Positions 7,800 to 15,129 of a stretch of 55,156 bases of DNA are shown in pieces. This DNA comes from [Clostridium] clostridioforme AGR2157 (GTDB lineage Bacteria; Bacillota; Clostridia; Lachnospirales; Lachnospiraceae). The notes below the pieces were generated by a model. The model did not search any database. It was not told the DNA's origin and saw only the letters and a list, made by a program, of their open reading frames with translations. The stretch spans positions 1 through 55,156 of the forward strand of contig NZ_AUJR01000038.1 in the NCBI RefSeq assembly GCF_000424325.1. The letters run 5' to 3'. The position numbers were made by a program, and so were the translations under genes. Numbering within the stretch: the first letter of the stretch is position 1; each line of letters opens with the position of its first letter.

Positions 7800-8582
7800 T
7801 CAGCCCTGCCGCCGGGGAAACAGCCGCCCCAGGGACAGATGGCAGATAAAACCTCCCAGAACCATGGCTGCCAGGTACAGAAGGTTTCCGGCGGCAGTAC
7901 CTATGGTGAGGGCAATCTGGTGGAAAACAATCTGTCCGTTTGGATAATAGGGGCTGATATAAAACATATCGGCGTTGCCGTAGGGATGAGAAGCCACATT
8001 TATGAACGTGGCTATGCACACGCAGGCCAAAAACAGGGGCAGCATGGATACAAAGTCGCCGGGGGTCCTGCCTCCCAGGCCGGTCATGGCGCAGTACAGG
8101 CCGATGAAGATGAGCATAAAATGCCACAGGAATCCATGAAGCGTCAAAAGCAGATAGGGATGCATGAGGCCGCTGGGTTCCGCCAGTGCCATGACGCCTC
8201 CCAAAAGGGCAAAATCCTGCATGAAGGTGCATATGCATTTTTCCGTCCGGAGATGGGACTGATGCCTGAATAACGGAAGAATCAGACACAGGTACATGGG
8301 GATGCTGCACAGCTGGAAGGGAAAATACCACCAGTTATACCGGCCCTGGTTGACGATAAAATATAGGAAGCCCTGCTTATAAAGTTCACTGACAGCTAAA
8401 ACCAGGCCGCAGATAAACAGCACACCACGAGGGTGCAGGCATTTGCGTGCCAGGCGCCGGGCCAGAAAGACGGCAAGCGGTATGCCGGCAGCACAGAGCA
8501 GGATGTGAAAGGCGGAATATGGTTCAGGCGCCTGGATGGGCCATGCGGCAGCCTGTAGTAATGTTTTTATGAATGATAGCAT
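7800..8582 (-). CDS. YwaF/TIGR02206-type integral membrane protein
   Basis: The 260-residue product has about seven hydrophobic segments (e.g. GVLFICGLVLAVSELYKQGF, YLCLILPLF, FMLIFIGLYCAM, LPLFLACVCIATF). It contains the conserved stretch WWYFPFQLCSIPMYLCLILP and the LLTLHGFLWHFMLIF histidine motif seen in the TIGR02206/YwaF family. Function is unknown. It is transcribed divergently from the DMT gene at 8703 and convergently with DUF5662. Confidence 0.75.
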   Translation of the reverse strand: MLSFIKTLLQAAAWPIQAPEPYSAFHILLCAAGIPLAVFLARRLARKCLHPRGVLFICGLVLAVSELYKQGFLYFIVNQGRYNWWYFPFQLCSIPMYLCLILPLFRHQSHLRTEKCICTFMQDFALLGGVMALAEPSGLMHPYLLLTLHGFLWHFMLIFIGLYCAMTGLGGRTPGDFVSMLPLFLACVCIATFINVASHPYGNADMFYISPYYPNGQIVFHQIALTIGTAAGNLLYLAAMVLGGFICHLSLGRLFPRRQG

Positions 8583-8702
8583 AGCTGTGCCTCCTGACGG
8601 AACGATTATACATCATATGCAGAAAGAATGCCAGAATAAAATAGAAACCTGTGGGAATGCTAAGATAACGGTAAAATAAGTGGAAGGGCAGGAAAATAAT
8701 AC

Positions 8703-9128
8703 ATGGGATTTATCATAGCATTGCTGTCAGGCGCCTTAATGAGCATACAGGGCGTATTTAACACGGAAGTGACAAAGCAGACCAGCGTCTGGGTGGCTGC
8801 GGGATGGGTACAGCTCACGGCCTTCATTACCTGCGTGGTCATATGGATGTTTACAGGCAGGGAGCCCGTGGCCGGCATCATACAGGTTACGCCCAAATAT
8901 ATGCTTGTGGGCGGTATCATGGGAGCCATCATCACCTATACGGTCATCCGAAGCATGGGAAGCCTGGGACCGGCCAAGGCGGCTCTTCTGATTGTGGTCT
9001 CGCAGATTATCATTGCATATATCATTGAGCTGTTCGGGCTGTTCGGCGTGGAGAAGGCTCCCTTTGCATGGAACAAGATAATCGGGGCAGTCATTGCCAT
9101 AGGCGGAATTGTAATTTTTGAAAGATAA
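8703..9128 (+). CDS. DMT-superfamily transporter, DUF606/YdcZ type
   Basis: The 141-residue protein has four or five transmembrane segments. It starts MGFIIALLSGALMSIQGVFN, the typical start of small YdcZ/DUF606 members, and has the matching C-terminal NKIIGAVIAIGGIVIFE. Small half-size DMT proteins usually work as dimers exporting small molecules. The substrate is unknown. No partner gene is adjacent; comEA follows with its own promoter. Confidence 0.75.
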   Translation: MGFIIALLSGALMSIQGVFNTEVTKQTSVWVAAGWVQLTAFITCVVIWMFTGREPVAGIIQVTPKYMLVGGIMGAIITYTVIRSMGSLGPAKAALLIVVSQIIIAYIIELFGLFGVEKAPFAWNKIIGAVIAIGGIVIFER

Positions 9129-9145
9129 AATTTGGAAATTAACGC

Positions 9146-9174
9146 TTGTAATTGCAGGGGGTTTCCGATAGAAT
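9146..9174 (+). promoter_or_regulatory. Candidate promoter for comEA
   Basis: TTGTAA (9146-9151), 17-base spacer, TAGAAT (9169-9174), about 50 bases before the comEA ATG. Confidence 0.5.
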
Positions 9175-9224
9175 AGGAGTACAGGCTGGGACGGTGCTCT
9201 CTGGAAGGAGGGATACCGCCCAAG

Positions 9225-10052
9225 ATGAAACTTACATCTTTCAAAGCATTGAAACTGGCAGTGATTGTCATATGTATGTTGGCTGCAGGCATATGCTATA
9301 GCTGCAGTGTGAAGAACCGGGATATTGGACCGGAAAATATGGTCATGGCATTGGAACCTGACGGTGGTACTGTTGTTGAGGAAAGTGCGGGGATTGAAAG
9401 CCCGCGGCAGCGGGACGAACCGGAAGGCGGGGCCGGGACCATGTCCGCGGGCGCAGATGGAGAGCATCTGCGGGGACAAGATTGTATGCCGGGACAGGAG
9501 GACGTGCCGTCCCAGACAGGCAGGCTGTCCGAAGGCGATATGCCGCCCCGGGAAGATATGCCTCTGGTATATATCCATGTATGCGGTCTGGTGTGTACGC
9601 CGGGCGTATATGGACTTCCCGCAGGCAGCAGGGTATATGAGGCCATTGAGGCAGCGGGAGGATTCTCGGAAGCAGCAGTGCCGGATTATCTGAATCTGGC
9701 CCAGGTGTTAGAGGACGGCATGAAGATACAGGTGCCGGACCGTGAGCAGGCAGAGGAATGGAAGGCCCGGGGGCTGACCCAATCAGGCATATCCGCGGGT
9801 GGTGTGTCAGGGGGCGTTCAGACATCCGGCAGGACAGGGACCGGCGATGGCGGCTCTAAGGCCAGGGTGAATCTTAACACGGCTTCCAGGGAGGAACTGA
9901 TGACCCTTAGGGGAATCGGAGAATCCAGGGCAGAGGACATCATCCATTACCGCGAAGAGTTTGGCGGATTTAAGTCCATTGAGGATATTATGAATGTATC
10001 CGGTATCAAGGATGCTGCATTTGAAAAGATTAAGGACAGTATTACAGTGTAA
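9225..10052 (+). CDS. comEA: ComEA-like DNA-binding protein (SLBB plus helix-hairpin-helix)
   Basis: The 275-residue protein starts with one membrane anchor (residues about 9-26). A low-complexity linker (about 30-108) follows. Next is an SLBB domain (YIHVCGLVCTPGVYGL...) at about 110-165. At the C-terminus is a tandem helix-hairpin-helix (VNLNTASREELMTLRGIGES, then FKSIEDIMNVSGI). This is the architecture of ComEA, the surface dsDNA receptor for transformation. GGAGG precedes the ATG. No comEC/comEB lies next to it in this window. Confidence 0.88.
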   Translation: MKLTSFKALKLAVIVICMLAAGICYSCSVKNRDIGPENMVMALEPDGGTVVEESAGIESPRQRDEPEGGAGTMSAGADGEHLRGQDCMPGQEDVPSQTGRLSEGDMPPREDMPLVYIHVCGLVCTPGVYGLPAGSRVYEAIEAAGGFSEAAVPDYLNLAQVLEDGMKIQVPDREQAEEWKARGLTQSGISAGGVSGGVQTSGRTGTGDGGSKARVNLNTASREELMTLRGIGESRAEDIIHYREEFGGFKSIEDIMNVSGIKDAAFEKIKDSITV

Positions 10053-10054
10053 AT

Positions 10055-10090
10055 AACGGCAGGCGGCCTTGGTTATCAGGCCGCCGTTTA
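10055..10090 (+). terminator. Hairpin after comEA
   Basis: AACGGCAGGCGGCCT (10055-10069) pairs with AGGCCGCCGTT (10078-10088) with a bulge. The following T run is short (TTTA), so termination may be partial. Confidence 0.5.
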
Positions 10091-10113
10091 ATGATAGATA
10101 AGGGGAATGGAAC

Positions 10114-10821
10114 ATGGCAAGAGTATTAGTGGTTGACGATGAGAAATTAATTGTGAAAGGAATCCGCTTCAGTCTGGAACAGGACGGGATGGAAGTGGAC
10201 TGTGCATATGACGGCGAGGAGGCCATTGAACTGGCAAAAAAGACAGAGTACGATATCGTGCTCCTGGACGTGATGCTGCCCAAGTATGACGGCTATGAGG
10301 TGTGCCAGGCCATACGTGAGTTTTCGGATATGCCCATCATTATGCTGACGGCCAAGGGCGGCGATATGGATAAGATTCTGGGGCTGGAGTATGGCGCCGA
10401 TGATTATATCAGCAAGCCCTTCAACATACTGGAGGTCAAGGCCAGAATCAAGGCCATCATACGAAGAAGCGGGAAGAGCAAACGACAGAAGCGGGAAGAG
10501 CCGCAGTCCGGCGTGATTGGCGCAGGGGACCTTAAGATGGATACAGAGAGCCGCAGGGTGTTTATCGGCGAGCGGGAAATCAATCTCACGGCCAAGGAAT
10601 TTGACCTTCTGGAGCTGCTGGTTCGCAACCCCAACAAGGTATACAGCAGGGAAGCACTTCTGACCTATGTATGGGGAAATAAGGCCATGGATAGCGGGGA
10701 TGTTCGTACCGTGGATGTCCATGTGAGAAGGCTCCGTGAGAAAATCGAACCCAGTCCCAGCGACCCAAGGTATGTACATACGAAGTGGGGCGTGGGATAC
10801 TATTTCAGGGTAAAGGCTTAA
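10114..10821 (+). CDS. OmpR-family response regulator (orphan)
   Basis: The 235-residue protein has a receiver domain (residues 1-118): acidic DD in VVDDEK, phospho-acceptor Asp in VLLDVMLP, and Lys in YISKPF. It also has an OmpR/PhoB winged-helix domain (about 140-233): LTAKEFDLLELLVRNPNKVY and TVDVHVRRLREKIE. It should bind DNA as a dimer after phosphorylation. The usual histidine kinase is not adjacent; a GNAT gene follows 32 bases later. The partner kinase therefore lies elsewhere, or the regulator acts without one. Confidence 0.92.
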   Translation: MARVLVVDDEKLIVKGIRFSLEQDGMEVDCAYDGEEAIELAKKTEYDIVLLDVMLPKYDGYEVCQAIREFSDMPIIMLTAKGGDMDKILGLEYGADDYISKPFNILEVKARIKAIIRRSGKSKRQKREEPQSGVIGAGDLKMDTESRRVFIGEREINLTAKEFDLLELLVRNPNKVYSREALLTYVWGNKAMDSGDVRTVDVHVRRLREKIEPSPSDPRYVHTKWGVGYYFRVKA

Positions 10822-10853
10822 GAACAGCGAAGGATGCGAAAAGAGGACAGAAG

Positions 10854-11345
10854 ATGGATGGCATTACCATAAGGACAGCGGTAGCGGCTGATTTGGACGC
10901 AGTGGTACAGGTGGAGGCAGCCTGTTTCCCGGCAGCGGAGGCAGCAGACAGAAAAAGTTTAAAGGAGCGTCTGTATGTATTTCCTCAGAGCTTCCTGGTG
11001 GCTGAGGATGGAAACCGAATCATCGGGTTTATCAATGGCGCTGTCACAAATGAGAGAACCATTGGGGATGAGATGTTTGAGGATACTTCACTTCATGAGC
11101 CGGAGGGCACCTACCAGAGCATATTCGGCCTGGATGTGATTGAGGAATACAGGCACCAGGGTGTGGCTTCCCGTCTGATGGAGGCCATGATTGAAAGGGC
11201 CAGGAGCCAGGGGCGCAGGGGACTTATTCTTACCTGTAAGGACAGACTGATTGGGTATTATGAAACCTTCGGATATGTGAATATGGGCATTTCCAAATCC
11301 GTTCACGGCGGGGCTGTGTGGTACGATATGATACTGGAGTTTTAG
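10854..11345 (+). CDS. GNAT N-acetyltransferase
   Basis: The 163-residue protein carries the GNAT fold. It has an N-terminal beta strand (ITIRTAVAADLDAV), the acetyl-CoA binding motif A (IEEYRHQGVASRLMEAMIER) and the C-terminal YETFGYVNMGIS. The pattern resembles the AANAT-like small-amine acetyltransferases, but the substrate is unknown. ATG 10854 follows GAGGACAG; the frame is open further upstream into the regulator gene. It ends 3 bases before rlmH, so the two are probably co-transcribed. Confidence 0.85.
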   Translation: MDGITIRTAVAADLDAVVQVEAACFPAAEAADRKSLKERLYVFPQSFLVAEDGNRIIGFINGAVTNERTIGDEMFEDTSLHEPEGTYQSIFGLDVIEEYRHQGVASRLMEAMIERARSQGRRGLILTCKDRLIGYYETFGYVNMGISKSVHGGAVWYDMILEF

Positions 11346-11348
11346 CAG

Positions 11349-11828
11349 ATGAAGATCACCCTTGTTACAGTTGGAAAGATTAAGGAACGATATTTTGAGG
11401 ATGCCATCAGGGAGTATGCCAAGCGCCTGAGCCGCTACTGTAAACTGGACATTATCCAGGTGGCGGATGAGAAGACTCCGGATGGGGCCGGCGAGGCCAT
11501 TGTAAGGCAGATCAAGGAAAAAGAAGGACAGCGTATCCTTTCTAATCTTAAAGATGGGGCTTACGTCATTGCCCTGGCCATTGAAGGGAAGATGCTGACC
11601 AGCGAGGAACTGGCCGGCAGGATTCAGAGGCTGGGAGTGGATGGGGTAGGCCATATTGTATTTGTCATAGGGGGTTCGCTGGGCCTGTCCGAGGACGTCA
11701 TGAAGCGGGCGGACTATGCCCTGAGCTTCTCTAAGATGACATTTCCCCATCAGCTGATGCGGGTGGTGCTGTTAGAGCAGGTTTATAGGAGTTACAGAAT
11801 TATTTCGGGGGAGCCGTATCATAAGTAG
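11349..11828 (+). CDS. rlmH: 23S rRNA pseudouridine-1915 N3-methyltransferase
   Basis: The 159-residue SPOUT enzyme starts MKITLVTVGKIKERYFEDAI. It has the conserved knot region FVIGGSLGLSEDV and the C-terminal PHQLMRVVLLEQVYRSYRII with ending GEPYHK. It methylates pseudouridine 1915 in helix 69 of 23S rRNA, using SAM, on assembled ribosomes. The length is exactly the family norm. Confidence 0.97.
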   Translation: MKITLVTVGKIKERYFEDAIREYAKRLSRYCKLDIIQVADEKTPDGAGEAIVRQIKEKEGQRILSNLKDGAYVIALAIEGKMLTSEELAGRIQRLGVDGVGHIVFVIGGSLGLSEDVMKRADYALSFSKMTFPHQLMRVVLLEQVYRSYRIISGEPYHK

Positions 11829-11871
11829 CCTTGGAAGCAAAAGTGGTTAGCCGAATGGATGAACAGCCATG

Positions 11872-11912
11872 CAGCACCCGCCAGTCTTGCCTAATCGGTG
11901 GGTGCTGTTTCC
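11872..11912. terminator. Hairpin between rlmH and the Nramp remnant
   Basis: CAGCACCC (11872-11879) pairs with GGGTGCTG (11900-11907), followed by TTT on the plus strand. It separates two convergent units. Confidence 0.5.
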
Positions 11913-11927
11913 TCTGAAAGATATTCT

Positions 11928-12571
11928 TTACAATCCCAATGCGGCAAGAAGCTTGGGAATTTGTGTGGACAGTGCAGAGAAAGTCATAATCAGTACAAAA
12001 ACATAACTGATAGTTCCTCCTCACTGGGGCCTCCGACACCAATCAGTGTAATGTAAAAAGAGAGGATCATTACCAAAATGCAAGCTGTAATAAGTTTTTC
12101 TACTCTAGAATAGACATTCTTGGCAAAGTAGCAATAAAGGACAATGACAATCATAATCAAAGAGCCTATTTTCCAGTTGATCCCAAAGAGCAGGTTCATG
12201 CCCGCGCCGGTACCTGAAATATTGCCCATGGTAAAAAAGAGACATGCCATAAAGACAGCGATACCAACAACCGCTGATGCTACAGGTCCATAGTACTTGC
12301 GAATAGCGTGAATAGTAGGCAGCCCAGTGGTGATTGCCAAACGATTCGTGACCATCATAAATGTGATACCCATAAAAATGATGGGGAAAATCAACCAAAT
12401 CAAGGCATAGCCATAGTTCGCTCCCAACATTGCTGAAGTTGTAACCGCACCGGGGCCAATAACAATACCTGTTGCGATCAGGCCCGGACCGATGCGTTTA
12501 ATTAAATCTTTAAAAGGAAGCCGCTTGATATCGGAACCAAATACAGCTTCGGAATTCGTACTTTCGCTCAT
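11928..12571 (-). pseudogene. Nramp-family metal-ion-type transporter, internally deleted
   Basis: The reverse frame opens with a good AAGGAG site. It encodes 193 residues of an Nramp N-terminal half: LIKRIGPGLIATGIVIGPGA, AITTGLPTIHAIRKYYGP, and several membrane helices. It then stops at 11990. The next bases, in another frame, read FVLIMTFSALSTQIPKLLAA before a stop at 11928, like the last helix of such a transporter. Nramp proteins normally have about 400 residues or more, so roughly the second half is missing. It follows the DapA-family gene on the same strand. Confidence 0.6.
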
Positions 12572-12667
12572 ATAAGGGTCTCCTTGTTCTCAGAGAAATG
12601 CAATTTTAGTCAAAGAGGGAACGCTGCGCTAGGCAACGCCCCCTTGTTGTTAAATTAAAATTTGCAA

Positions 12668-13639
12668 TTACTTGTATTGCTCCATGTCAACCTTGGGAAG
12701 CCGGCTGCGTTCCAGTCCCAGAGCAACCCAATCCTTTTCCTCCTGGTTCAGAGGCAGAACAGGCTTGCGCATAAGGGCATTAGAGAAGATACCGCGCTGA
12801 TAGAGAGCTTCTTTCAGACGGGCATGAGCCTCGCCAGAAGGCTGTCCACCACCATATATAGCCTGGGAGATATGATAAATCCGGTCAGACCAGTCCTGAG
12901 CTTCCTTTAAGGTGTGCTTGTCAGGATTTGCAAACACTTCGCGAGCAGGGCAAATCAGCTCCGGCACACATCCGGCGAAGCCGATGAGGGCGCCATCCAT
13001 TCCCGGGAACCAGGAGACACAGAGCGTCTCATCATGGCAGGTGATAAGAGAGATGTCCGGGCACTCCTGACGGAGGAGACGTACGTCATGCTCATAAATG
13101 GAGGTAACACGGGTACCCATTTTGATACACTTTACATGGTCAATCTCCTTACACATCTTGATCAGAGTCTCTACTGGATAGAATGCCTTGGAAGTTGCGG
13201 GATACAGATGGATAATGATGTCGATGTCAGCACCCTCTGCCACATCCTTGACATACTGGAATGGAGCATCCGGATTCATTCCGAAGCGAAGCCACATGTG
13301 AGGAGGCATAAGCAGAATTCCATCTGCTCCGGCTGCCTTGGCCTCTGCTGCCATCTCGATGGATTCGGTGGTGTTCTCACAATTGATACCGGAGATAATG
13401 GTCATGCAATCGCCACACTCTTCTGAGCAAATTTCCACGACACGTTTACGTTCTGCACGAGACAGACCGGTAATCTCGCCCGTATGTCCATTGCAGACCA
13501 GGCCTTCGATTCCCTTACCATAGAAACTCTTGATCCAACGGAGATATGTACGGAATTCTGCTTCATTGATGCTGAAATCATCGTTCAGAGGAACAGAAAC
13601 AGCGGGGAAAATCGTTTTGAAATTTTTTACTTTTGCCAT
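12668..13639 (-). CDS. Dihydrodipicolinate synthase / N-acetylneuraminate lyase family aldolase
   Basis: The 323-residue TIM-barrel protein has the carboxylate-binding GHTGE motif (residues 51-55), the catalytic Tyr146 (IHLYPATS) and the Schiff-base Lys173 (KCIKMGTR). Family members join or split pyruvate and an aldehyde. Biosynthetic dapA normally sits with lysine genes. This one is behind a LacI operator cluster and paired with a transporter, so a catabolic role on a sugar acid or hydroxyproline-like compound is more likely. AAGGAG precedes the ATG. The exact substrate is unknown. Confidence 0.85.
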   Translation of the reverse strand: MAKVKNFKTIFPAVSVPLNDDFSINEAEFRTYLRWIKSFYGKGIEGLVCNGHTGEITGLSRAERKRVVEICSEECGDCMTIISGINCENTTESIEMAAEAKAAGADGILLMPPHMWLRFGMNPDAPFQYVKDVAEGADIDIIIHLYPATSKAFYPVETLIKMCKEIDHVKCIKMGTRVTSIYEHDVRLLRQECPDISLITCHDETLCVSWFPGMDGALIGFAGCVPELICPAREVFANPDKHTLKEAQDWSDRIYHISQAIYGGGQPSGEAHARLKEALYQRGIFSNALMRKPVLPLNQEEKDWVALGLERSRLPKVDMEQYK

Positions 13640-13725
13640 AATAAACGCTCCTTTTTGATTTGGTATATTGTAGTTGTTTTCATACGTTCTTTCACCCGCA
13701 TCGCGCGCCTGCGGCTGCTGCTTTC

Positions 13726-13739
13726 TGCAAACGTTTGTC
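13726..13739. promoter_or_regulatory. LacI-type operator downstream of the aldolase promoter
   Basis: TGCAA-ACGT-TTGTC, an imperfect match to the local dyad TGCAA-N4-TTGCA. It lies just downstream of the expected start of the leftward transcript. Confidence 0.5.
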
Positions 13740-13752
13740 TTTGCATGTCTAG

Positions 13753-13781
13753 GTTATATCATGCCGCTATTTCAATGTCAA
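13753..13781 (-). promoter_or_regulatory. Sigma-A promoter of the aldolase operon
   Basis: Reverse strand: TTGACA (13781-13776), 17-base spacer, TATAAC (13758-13753). Leader of about 107 bases to the ATG at 13639. Confidence 0.8.
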
Positions 13782-13797
13782 TGCATTTGCTTTGACC

Positions 13798-13811
13798 TGC
13801 AACGTTTTGCA
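13798..13811. promoter_or_regulatory. LacI-type operator, perfect arms
   Basis: TGCAA-CGTT-TTGCA. The arms are perfect inverted repeats. The site lies upstream of the leftward -35. Confidence 0.65.
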
Positions 13812-13818
13812 TGTCCTC

Positions 13819-13832
13819 TGCAATATTTTGCA
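13819..13832. promoter_or_regulatory. LacI-type operator, perfect arms
   Basis: TGCAA-TATT-TTGCA, the same arms as the site at 13798. The two sites are exactly 21 bases apart (two helical turns), so two dimers could sit on the same face of the helix. Confidence 0.65.
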
Positions 13833-13916
13833 TAATGTGGCGTTTTAGCGCTGCTTTAGAGCGAAAAATGTACAATGTGCTGAAAAAACAGCATTGATTG
13901 AATACACATATCATTC

Positions 13917-13945
13917 TTGTAAATTGAGGTTATTGAGGGTATAAT
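13917..13945 (+). promoter_or_regulatory. Sigma-A promoter of the lacI-type gene
   Basis: TTGTAA (13917-13922), 17-base spacer, TATAAT (13940-13945). Confidence 0.75.
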
Positions 13946-13967
13946 AAATAATCGAAGGTGTCTTTTT

Positions 13968-13981
13968 TACAAACGATTGCA
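13968..13981. promoter_or_regulatory. LacI-type operator in the regulator's own leader
   Basis: TACAA-ACGA-TTGCA, one mismatch from TGCAA-N4-TTGCA, between the promoter and the ribosome site of the regulator. It suggests autoregulation. Confidence 0.55.
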
Positions 13982-13996
13982 TATAGGAGTATAATA

Positions 13997-14989
13997 ATGG
14001 CAACTTTAAAGGATGTAGCCCGTCTGGCTTGTGTGGATGTCAGCACGGTTTCACGGGCACTCAACAACACCTCGTATGTTCATCCCGATACAAAGGAGCG
14101 GATCTATGCTGCTGCTCAGGAACTGGGATATCACCCTAATGTTATGGCACAAGCTCTCCGTCAGGGAAAACGGCATACAATCGGCGTGGTGATGCCTCGC
14201 CTGCATATGACTATTTTTTCTCAGATTTTGCAAGGAATTGAACAGGAGGCTCGAAACAGAGGGTACGCTACCCTCATTTGCGTCACAGAGGACGAAGCAA
14301 AGGCGGAGCGTGAGTGCTTGACGCGTCTGCGAAATGGTTTCGTAGATGGTCTAATCATTGCCGCCACCGGCAAAAACGGACGAGTATTGCGGGATATTCA
14401 GGCTAGCGGACTGCCAGTGGTTCAGATTCTCCGCGAACAGGAACGGCGATTAAGCAGTGTGACGCTGGAATTCGAGACTTGTGGCTATGATGCAGTGAAA
14501 TATCTCTATGATAAAGGATGCAGGGAGATTGGTCTCATTAATGGCACTACGAGTCTGGCTCCCTATCGGGATAGATATAGGGGCTATCAGCGGGCGCTTG
14601 CTCAGTATGGTTTGACTGAGTATAGCTGTGCCTGTACCCAGCCTGCTAACAGCTATGAATATGGTTATGACTGCACTAATCAGCTTCTGGATGATAATCC
14701 CAACATAGATGCCATTATGGCTGCAGTGGATGTACAGGGACTGGGGGCAATCCGATCAATTGTAGATAGAGGGATGAGCTTGGAACAAGTAAAAGTTATC
14801 AGCCTGACTGGTCATGCTGTGGGAGGTATGCTCCAAACATCCATGACTTCCATGGAAATGCCGGCTTTTGATATGGGTAAAGAAGCAGCTGGCTTATGTA
14901 TTGCAGAGGTAGAAGCTCCGGCCGGGCAAAAACCAGCTTCCCGCCATGTTACATTTTCAGCTACGTTGGCAGAGCGGGAAAGTACTTGA
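13997..14989 (+). CDS. LacI-family transcriptional regulator
   Basis: The 330-residue protein starts MATLKDVARLACVDVSTVSR, the LacI helix-turn-helix. The hinge helix region (NVMAQALRQGKRHTIGVVMP) and a periplasmic-binding-protein-like sensor domain (about 60-330) follow. ATG 13997 follows AGGAG by 7 bases. It is divergent from the aldolase/Nramp operon, with TGCAA-N4-TTGCA sites between. It probably represses that operon and itself until a metabolite binds. The effector is not known. Confidence 0.93.
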   Translation: MATLKDVARLACVDVSTVSRALNNTSYVHPDTKERIYAAAQELGYHPNVMAQALRQGKRHTIGVVMPRLHMTIFSQILQGIEQEARNRGYATLICVTEDEAKAERECLTRLRNGFVDGLIIAATGKNGRVLRDIQASGLPVVQILREQERRLSSVTLEFETCGYDAVKYLYDKGCREIGLINGTTSLAPYRDRYRGYQRALAQYGLTEYSCACTQPANSYEYGYDCTNQLLDDNPNIDAIMAAVDVQGLGAIRSIVDRGMSLEQVKVISLTGHAVGGMLQTSMTSMEMPAFDMGKEAAGLCIAEVEAPAGQKPASRHVTFSATLAEREST

Positions 14990-15129
14990 GCAGAATTTCA
15001 TGCGTTGTCTGGGTTTATGGGTCAAATATATCATATAGTTGTGATTGCAGGATGACAGAGATATTATGGCAGAAAAGTTTGCGCCGGACCCGCAGGAAAT
15101 CTGCGGGACGGCCGGCAGAAAGGGGCGCT

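Noticed and set aside
7648-8331. 227-aa reverse frame next to the YwaF-like gene
   Set aside because: His/Pro/Arg-rich shadow of the YwaF-like gene in another frame; composition not protein-like.
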